Source of the DNA: Flavobacteriales bacterium
GTDB taxonomy: Bacteria > Bacteroidota > Bacteroidia > Flavobacteriales_D > SKUL01
Length of the DNA stretch: 11,493 bases
Assembly (NCBI GenBank): GCA_007129985.1
Contig: SKUL01000199.1
Span: 1 to 11,493 of the forward strand
Direction of reading: 5' to 3'
The position numbers and the translations under genes were made by a program. Under the pieces are notes generated by a model. It searched no databases. It was given only the letters and a program-made list of their open reading frames with translations, and was not told the origin of the DNA. Positions 6,927 through 11,493 of the stretch are shown piece after piece (position 1 is the stretch's first letter; each line of letters opens with the position of its first letter).

Positions 6927-7027
6927 TTGCGCCCATCGCGCCTTCTTTGCGCCCCGACTTACGTCGGGTGCGGTTTTAAGACTTAACCGCAAGGAGCGCA
7001 ATAGAGACGCAAGGAGCGCTGAGAGAT
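6927..7027. repeat. GCAAGGAGCGC-type repeat cluster arranged as an imperfect palindrome
   Basis: On the right, two 20-base units starting CGCAAGGAGCGC lie in tandem at 6988-7007 and 7008-7027. On the left, 6927-6953 read on the minus strand gives a related run, GGCGCAAAGAAGGCGCGATG then GGCGCAA. The two halves face each other around a centre holding a perfect hairpin and a GCGGTT...AACCGC stem (6970-6975 with 6985-6990). Similar GCAAAGACGCAAAG intergenic repeats occur, from memory, in many genomes with no settled function. Confidence 0.7.
6953..6968. repeat. Perfect hairpin CCCGAC-TTAC-GTCGGG
   Basis: A 6-pair GC-rich stem closes a four-base TTAC loop at the centre of the palindromic repeat cluster. 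There is no T-run on either side, so it is not a typical terminator; it is more likely structural, as in REP-like elements. Confidence 0.6.
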
Positions 7028-7100
7028 TGAAAGTCGCGTGAAGATACAATCCTGCTTAACGTAACAACGACTCCACTCCTCTTGAACGAGAAACTGGAAA

Positions 7101-7131
7101 GAAGTGTGTCACAACAAAGACAACACACTTC
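7101..7131. repeat. 9-base inverted repeat GAAGTGTGT / ACACACTTC
   Basis: GAAGTGTGT (7101-7109) is the exact reverse complement of ACACACTTC (7123-7131), with a 13-base spacer. It lies just upstream of a weak promoter candidate for the adhesin gene, so it may be an operator or a transcript hairpin. No T-run follows. Confidence 0.5.
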
Positions 7132-7137
7132 AACAAA

Positions 7138-7169
7138 TTGACGGCTGCCGTATGGAGTTTCTAAATGCG
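7138..7169 (+). promoter_or_regulatory. Weak promoter candidate for the adhesin gene, spanning the right repeat arm
   Basis: TTG at 7138-7140 is followed after 21 bases by TAAATGCG (7162-7169), a partial match to the Bacteroidota -7 element TAnnTTTG. The -33 part lies inside the 288-base interior and the -7 part inside the right inverted-repeat arm, so inversion of the interior would separate them. Two mismatches in the -7 element keep this speculative. Confidence 0.2.
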
Positions 7170-7248
7170 TTTGCCCTGTTGCAGGCAATACAACCTTTGT
7201 CTGTTTAAATTACTAGCACTATCTTGGGCAGCCGTAAATTTCCGACAT

Positions 7249-9459
7249 ATGATGCCAAACGCCGCCTACCTCGTCTTGGGTTCTACTTTTCACAAGACCT
7301 TGCTTCTCACTATTTCAATCTTCCTGATAGCACTCCACTCCAGATCACAATCCAATTGTGAAGGCTTTGAAGCCCAAGTGCTCGAAACTTCTCCCGTACT
7401 TTGCCCCGGAGGTGATCAAGGAGAGCTGAGTGTGTCCATCACCGGTGGCGAAGAGCCTTACCAAATCACATGGAGCAATGGAGCAATAACCCCGGAAATT
7501 GATAATCTCTCCGCAGGTGTCTATTCGGTCATAGTCATCGATGCGCAGCAATGTTTGACTGAGGCATTCTTTTTCCTCAATCAACCCGATCCTGATCCGG
7601 CAAGCATTATAACTAATGGGGCAAACTGCGGCGCGACCAACGGGAGCATTGAAGTAAACGCCTCCGGAAACATTCCTCCCTATACCTATGCCCTCAACAA
7701 TGGAACCTTGGGAGATGAATCCCTGTTCGAGAACCTTCAGGCCGGGGCCTATACCGTGCAGGTACAAAATGGAAATGGTTGTTTGGTGGCTGAATATGTC
7801 ACGGTGAATCACAATGAGGTAAGCAACCCCAGTTTAGACCTGAACGCCTCTGTGGATTGTTTTGGAAACTGCAACGGACAACTAGAAGTGTCTGGTGACG
7901 AAGGGGATTGGCAGTGGTTCTCAGTGGATGAAAACGGTGCAATTTCGTCCCTCGGAGAAAGCGCAAACCAGTTGTCAGAGCTCTGTGCCGGTCAATACAT
8001 GGCTGTGCAGCAACAGATAGTAGGAGAGGGAGGCGAGCCTGTTGAAGATGTGTTCTGGTTCGAGGATTTTGGCACCGGCTGCAACCAAGGGCAACTTGCC
8101 CAAGAGTTTGTGAGCGAAAACGGTACCTGGATCGTTGTGGATACAGGTACCAACCAAGGCGATGCCAACACGTTTTACGTTAGTGCAACTGAGCAGATTG
8201 GAGGAAATGGTTGCGGCACAGGCTGCAACGCAGACGGACCAAACAATCGTACCCTGCACGTAAGTAATGTGCTCATCAGTTTCTTTGGGGTACCGCTGGT
8301 ACAGCCCGATGGCGGAGCCCTTTACTACGCTGATGCCACCACCAACCGAAGAGTTGAGTCGCCGGTTATAGATTGTTCCGGACAGGAAAACATTGTGATG
8401 ACATTTGACTACATTGAGTTCGGCGATGGCTCCCTTGATAATGCCACCCTTTGGTATTTCGACGGAGTTGAATGGAGTCTCCTTGACGATATGCCAAAAA
8501 CAAGCTGTTGTGGCGGCCCTTGCAACAGCTTTAACCAAGGGAATTTTACCGAATATTCTGTGGATTTACCCGAAAGCGCAAACAACAATCCCAACGTTCG
8601 CTTTGCATTCAACTGGACCAACAACAACGACGGTCAGGGTTCAGATCCCTCATTTGCCGTTGACAATATCGCATTCACGGGCGCCTCACAGGGAACGGCT
8701 CTCTGCGCTGCCTACAGTGGTGTGGTTGAAATCACCCAACCCGAACCTCTTGATATTGCAGCTATAAAGTGGACTGAATCCATTTGCATTGACAACACCG
8801 ACGGTGCCATTTTGGTGCAGGCTTTTGGAGGAGAGATGCCCTACACCTTTGAGTGGGATATTGACTCGGTTGGCCCACAGATTACCAACCTCGGCCCCGG
8901 AACCTACACCGTAACGGTGACGGATGGAAATGATTGCCAGCAAGAGGCTTCATTTGAAGTTGTAAATGACATTGAGCCTGGTTTTGTGGATTTCAATCTC
9001 ATCCTGGAGGGTGCTAATTTGATTACTGAAAATTTGAGCTCTGAAGGTGATTACCTTTGGGATTTTGGAGACGGAAATATCTCTGATGACACGGCCCCCA
9101 CTCACTTTTACGAAGAAGAAGGAAGTTATGAGGTTTGCCTGACCATGACAGACGACTGCGGCTCCCAAACCACTTGCGAAACGGTTGTGGTGTTGACCAC
9201 GAGTATATTCAGAACCGAAACACGAAGGCCTGTGATATTTCCCAATCCTGCGTCCGGACATGTTCAGCTGGCACTGGGCGATATACAGCATGTATTAGGA
9301 AAGGTGTGGGACAGCTGTGGAGCCCGTGTGCTCTCCTTTGCGGCTAATGGTGACCTGATTCTGGATGTTTCGGGTTGGACTCCGGGTGTTTATCTGATTC
9401 AATTAACAGACACCAGCGGTGGTGAGCAGATAAATACGCGGCTGGTTGTTGCGCAGTAG
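7249..9459 (+). CDS. T9SS-secreted multidomain surface protein with SprB repeats, PKD domain and type A sorting domain
   Basis: From the ATG at 7249 the protein has 736 residues. A Sec signal peptide covers about 14-35 (KTLLLTISIFLIALHSRSQS, cleavage near QS-NCEG). SprB-type repeats follow at about 52-102 (GGEEPYQITWSNG, then LSAGVYSVIVIDAQQC) and about 127-178, with a degenerate one at about 204-251. A cysteine-rich jelly-roll/MAM-like region spans about 268-478 (VFWFEDFGTGC to DPSFAVDNIAFTG). Another SprB repeat lies at about 512-563 (YTVTVTDGNDC) and a PKD domain at about 577-650 (YLWDFGDGN). The T9SS C-terminal domain starts at about 661 with VIFPNPASGHVQL and ends TRLVVAQ. It should cross the outer membrane by T9SS and be surface-attached or released; ligand unknown. 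The frame is open back to 7165, but that part runs into the inverted-repeat arm and lacks protein character, so the later start before the signal peptide is preferred. Confidence 0.93.
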   Translation: MMPNAAYLVLGSTFHKTLLLTISIFLIALHSRSQSNCEGFEAQVLETSPVLCPGGDQGELSVSITGGEEPYQITWSNGAITPEIDNLSAGVYSVIVIDAQQCLTEAFFFLNQPDPDPASIITNGANCGATNGSIEVNASGNIPPYTYALNNGTLGDESLFENLQAGAYTVQVQNGNGCLVAEYVTVNHNEVSNPSLDLNASVDCFGNCNGQLEVSGDEGDWQWFSVDENGAISSLGESANQLSELCAGQYMAVQQQIVGEGGEPVEDVFWFEDFGTGCNQGQLAQEFVSENGTWIVVDTGTNQGDANTFYVSATEQIGGNGCGTGCNADGPNNRTLHVSNVLISFFGVPLVQPDGGALYYADATTNRRVESPVIDCSGQENIVMTFDYIEFGDGSLDNATLWYFDGVEWSLLDDMPKTSCCGGPCNSFNQGNFTEYSVDLPESANNNPNVRFAFNWTNNNDGQGSDPSFAVDNIAFTGASQGTALCAAYSGVVEITQPEPLDIAAIKWTESICIDNTDGAILVQAFGGEMPYTFEWDIDSVGPQITNLGPGTYTVTVTDGNDCQQEASFEVVNDIEPGFVDFNLILEGANLITENLSSEGDYLWDFGDGNISDDTAPTHFYEEEGSYEVCLTMTDDCGSQTTCETVVVLTTSIFRTETRRPVIFPNPASGHVQLALGDIQHVLGKVWDSCGARVLSFAANGDLILDVSGWTPGVYLIQLTDTSGGEQINTRLVVAQ

Positions 9460-9484
9460 ATTCTGGGTACTCCTTGCAAAAGTT

Positions 9485-10585
9485 TTATTTCGCTTTGTTG
9501 TACTGCTCTTCGGTAAAGAGTGCTGTACTTAATACATTAACAGCGAAATATGAAGTCTTTATATCAGGGTTCGTAATTATACTTCGTATGCCATCGGGGT
9601 GAAGATGGCTGGAGTAGTATCGCTGAACAGCTTTGCGCATGGCCATCAGCTCGACATAAGACATGGATAAAGCCTCTTTTATACACTGAATTAATCCCTC
9701 ACGATCGCAAAATATCAAGCAGTTGACTCCGTTTTTCAGTGCCGGCGCAAGCCATGATGCATATGGTATAATAGGTATGCATCCCGCGTACATCGCCTCA
9801 ATAAGGTTATGGCTTAGTGGCATATTGACCCCCGGACATGCTACGAAAAAATCGCTGTTGAATAAATAATCCATCCATTCATCATTTCCAATCCTATTGT
9901 CGGGATCTTGTTGTCCGCGTTGCCATTGCCACGACAGCCACCAGACTGGATGTGATAAATCTCCAGGTAACCGGGTGTTAAGGAAAGGAGCTAAACCTTC
10001 CTGAACAGCATTGTGAATTTCACTTCGGGTCATTACCCCGAAAAGTGACCGCAGATGCGGCTGATTGTAAGATTCAGGATGCGTGTTGCCTGAAAAAAAC
10101 ACCTTAATTCCACGTTTTTCCGGGTGAGTGGTATCGCGCTTCCTCCCGTATTGAGAGGGGTGCATGACAAAAGGTAAAATCGCTTCGTGCGACGATAATT
10201 TATTCTGATTGGCTTTTTGCACTGCATTAAAATAGTCGAAACAGGTGCTGTGGTCAGCATCAGGCGCATGTTTGCTGTCAATTACCCACCTGCGGCTTCG
10301 AGTCGAAGGAAACAGGCAAATAGTTGTACAAGGTAGTTTCCGATCTTTGAGTAGGTAAAGGCTCAAAAGTGTTTTGCGATCGCTCAAGCTGGTGCACAAT
10401 GAATAATCATCAAAACCCGCCAGCAACCCCGGCAAATAAGGTGTTATTCCTGTGTGTTTAATTTTCAGAATGATACAACTCTTGCTCTTGAAAGAAAATC
10501 GAATTCTTTTACAACCCGTTAACCAAAAGTAAGAGGCCAGATACAGCACAAGGCTTTTTAATAGGTTTTCAGTCTTCACTTTCAT
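9485..10585 (-). CDS. Exostosin-like (GT47-like) glycosyltransferase
   Basis: From the ATG at 10585 the product has 366 residues. The recognisable C-terminal nucleotide-sugar-binding half includes VFFSGNTHPESY (about 162-173), DYLFNSDFFVACPGVNMPLSHNLIEAM (about 239-265, starting DYLFNSDFFVACPG) and AGCIPIIPY (about 267-275). The pattern of a small-residue CPG, then S-x-x-L-x-EAM and GCIP, is typical of the exostosin/GT47 family, with the glutamate (E263) expected to contact the sugar nucleotide. The N-terminal half is not recognised; a weak hydrophobic stretch (8-23) may be a membrane association site. The start overlaps the upstream stop in an ATGA (10582-10585), so it is coupled to the FkbM-family gene; an in-frame ATG at 10609 would overlap more and is less likely. 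It ends 25 bases from the converging adhesin gene, with no clear terminator between. Donor and acceptor are unknown. Confidence 0.87.
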   Translation of the reverse strand: MKVKTENLLKSLVLYLASYFWLTGCKRIRFSFKSKSCIILKIKHTGITPYLPGLLAGFDDYSLCTSLSDRKTLLSLYLLKDRKLPCTTICLFPSTRSRRWVIDSKHAPDADHSTCFDYFNAVQKANQNKLSSHEAILPFVMHPSQYGRKRDTTHPEKRGIKVFFSGNTHPESYNQPHLRSLFGVMTRSEIHNAVQEGLAPFLNTRLPGDLSHPVWWLSWQWQRGQQDPDNRIGNDEWMDYLFNSDFFVACPGVNMPLSHNLIEAMYAGCIPIIPYASWLAPALKNGVNCLIFCDREGLIQCIKEALSMSYVELMAMRKAVQRYYSSHLHPDGIRSIITNPDIKTSYFAVNVLSTALFTEEQYNKAK

Positions 10586-11493
10586 GCTTGTTGAGAAGCA
10601 GGCTGGCAATGGATGAAAAAACGGGATAACTCCTGGTCGCCGGAAAGGTCATACGCAGCAGCGATATAGTTGCGAGATTTTTTTCCTACCCAGATGTCGG
10701 TTTCGGATAACCCTTTATGCTCATCAACGTGGTAAAAGTATTGATACCCTGCGTCTGTAAAGAGTGTGAGCAATTCTTTTGCAATCTGGTCGTTCAGTAC
10801 TTCCACCAGCACTGTTGGCCTGAAGTCTGTCAGGTATTTTCCCATTCCTTTCAATACTTCCGGCTCATGGGTTTCAACATCCACCTTCATGAGGTCAATC
10901 CGCTGAAGAGAATTCTCTTCAATAAAATGGTCTAAACGCGCCAGTGTTACGCGTATTTCCACCGCTTCGCCCTCTATATAGGTCGCGTTGAGTGAGGCTT
11001 GGCGCATATAATCGTTGGGCAAGTCATACAAGATCGCCTCGCCGGATTTATCCGACAACGCGGTTGTATGTGTCTTGATTTTACTACCATTAAGCTTGTT
11101 GTTAATTTCTAGTTTTTTGTGCATTTTAGGGAGTGGCTCAAAAGCATGCACATCCGCACCAGGCTGAGCTGCAACGGCAATCAGAGAATACACACCGGTG
11201 TTTGAGCCAATGTCTAAAATAACCTTAGATTTTCGGCTCAAAGCCTCCCATACCTGAACAGACACCGGCTCCCAACACCTGGACAGTCCTTCCCAAAAAA
11301 TGCGGTTTTCAAAGGCCGTGTCAAAATGATGCATCTTGAAGACTTCTCCCCCCTTAAGTGTTACACCGAATGAGCCATTAAATCGTAAATGACGATACCA
11401 TCGCTCTGAAAGCTTTCCCCTAAGTGGTTCAAATAGAATTTTTTTGCCGGGAATTGACTTGTATAATTTGCGCAGAATGGATTTCAAAAGCAG
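10582..11493 (-). CDS. FkbM-family methyltransferase, start uncertain at window edge
   Basis: About 301 residues are visible. The SAM-binding core starts with VILDIGSNTGVYSLIA (motif I, about 89-104), then an acidic HAFEPLPKMHKKLEINNKLN (motif II region), and IDLMKVDVETHEPEVLKGMGKYL, the hallmark K-x-D-V-E-x-x-E of the FkbM family. These enzymes usually O-methylate sugars or other hydroxyls on glycans and natural products; here the neighbouring glycosyltransferase makes a surface-glycan role likely, though that is inference. The first in-window start is a TTG at 11487, but the frame stays open to the right edge, so the true start may lie outside. Its stop overlaps the glycosyltransferase start by 4 bases. 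Nothing indicates truncation of the core fold. Confidence 0.93.
   Translation of the reverse strand: MLLKSILRKLYKSIPGKKILFEPLRGKLSERWYRHLRFNGSFGVTLKGGEVFKMHHFDTAFENRIFWEGLSRCWEPVSVQVWEALSRKSKVILDIGSNTGVYSLIAVAAQPGADVHAFEPLPKMHKKLEINNKLNGSKIKTHTTALSDKSGEAILYDLPNDYMRQASLNATYIEGEAVEIRVTLARLDHFIEENSLQRIDLMKVDVETHEPEVLKGMGKYLTDFRPTVLVEVLNDQIAKELLTLFTDAGYQYFYHVDEHKGLSETDIWVGKKSRNYIAAAYDLSGDQELSRFFIHCQPASQQA

Larger units (their letters stand above)
6843..7191. repeat. Long inverted repeat flanking 288 bases upstream of the T9SS adhesin gene
   Basis: The left arm 6843-6873 and right arm 7162-7191 are inverted copies. The inner 21 bases are a perfect match (6853-6873 against 7162-7182, left arm beginning GCAACAGGGC and ending GCATTTA). 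The outer part matches except for one gap and an AG/CT dinucleotide. Both arms carry TTGCAGGCAA on the plus strand (6847-6856 and 7179-7188), so that block is in direct, not inverted, orientation. The 288-base interior has no credible gene. The whole gene-free stretch is 6778-7248. No target-site duplication is evident at the outer edges. It could be a non-autonomous element (MITE-like) or an invertible segment. The existence of the repeat is certain, its nature is not. Confidence 0.9.

Noticed and set aside
6828..7188. Small minus-strand open frames across the repeat region
   Set aside because: They follow repeat sequence, show no protein motif and have unusual composition; better explained as non-coding repeat.
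6843..7191. Integron attC site or CRISPR-like array
   Set aside because: There is no attC core pair at the ends, the arms are a single inverted pair 288 bases apart, and there are no regularly spaced repeats with unique spacers.
7165..7248. Upstream extension of the adhesin gene (starting MRLPCCRQ)
   Set aside because: The added residues are encoded partly by the inverted-repeat arm and precede a good signal peptide, which needs to be N-terminal.
8409..9291. Minus-strand frames opposite the adhesin gene
   Set aside because: They are shadows of a strongly supported secreted-protein gene, with no motif of their own.
9460..9484. Bidirectional terminator between the converging adhesin and glycosyltransferase genes
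   Set aside because: The 25-base gap shows no inverted repeat of useful length.

Overview
The window reads as a chromosomal segment of a Bacteroidota organism, most likely in or near the Flavobacteriia. The evidence is a protein with SprB-type repeats, a PKD domain and a C-terminal type IX secretion (T9SS) sorting domain. A 7TM protein with a HisKA_3 kinase, and a DIM6/NTAB-type flavin reductase resembling those of this phylum, point the same way. No rRNA, tRNA, CRISPR array or transposase gene was recognised.

Region 1 (1-2726, minus strand) is a light and flavin cluster read right to left. It holds a photolyase-like protein whose FAD domain comes first and whose alpha/beta domain comes last, then a second, strongly diverged photolyase/cryptochrome, then the start of a flavin reductase cut by the window edge. 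The genes overlap by 25 and 20 bases, so they are probably one transcript. Region 2 (2935-5620, minus strand) is a four-gene signalling operon: a small exported protein of unknown function, a seven-helix membrane protein, a single-TM histidine kinase and a NarL-type response regulator. The last three are overlapped or tightly packed. The 7TM protein is probably the sensing part for the kinase.

Region 3 (5621-7248) has a divergent intergenic stretch with short direct repeats, then a lone plus-strand class I methyltransferase-like gene, then a 471-base gene-free stretch. That stretch holds a roughly 30-base inverted repeat, perfect over 21 bases, whose arms lie 288 bases apart, with GCAAGGAGCGC-type repeats and two hairpins inside. 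Its right arm ends about 60 bases before the start of the adhesin-like gene. It could be a non-autonomous mobile repeat or an invertible (phase-variation) segment.

Region 4 (7249-9459, plus strand) is a 736-residue T9SS cargo protein. Region 5 (9485-11493, minus strand) is a translationally coupled pair, an FkbM-family methyltransferase followed by an exostosin-like (GT47-like) glycosyltransferase. It probably belongs to a surface-glycan locus continuing beyond the right edge.
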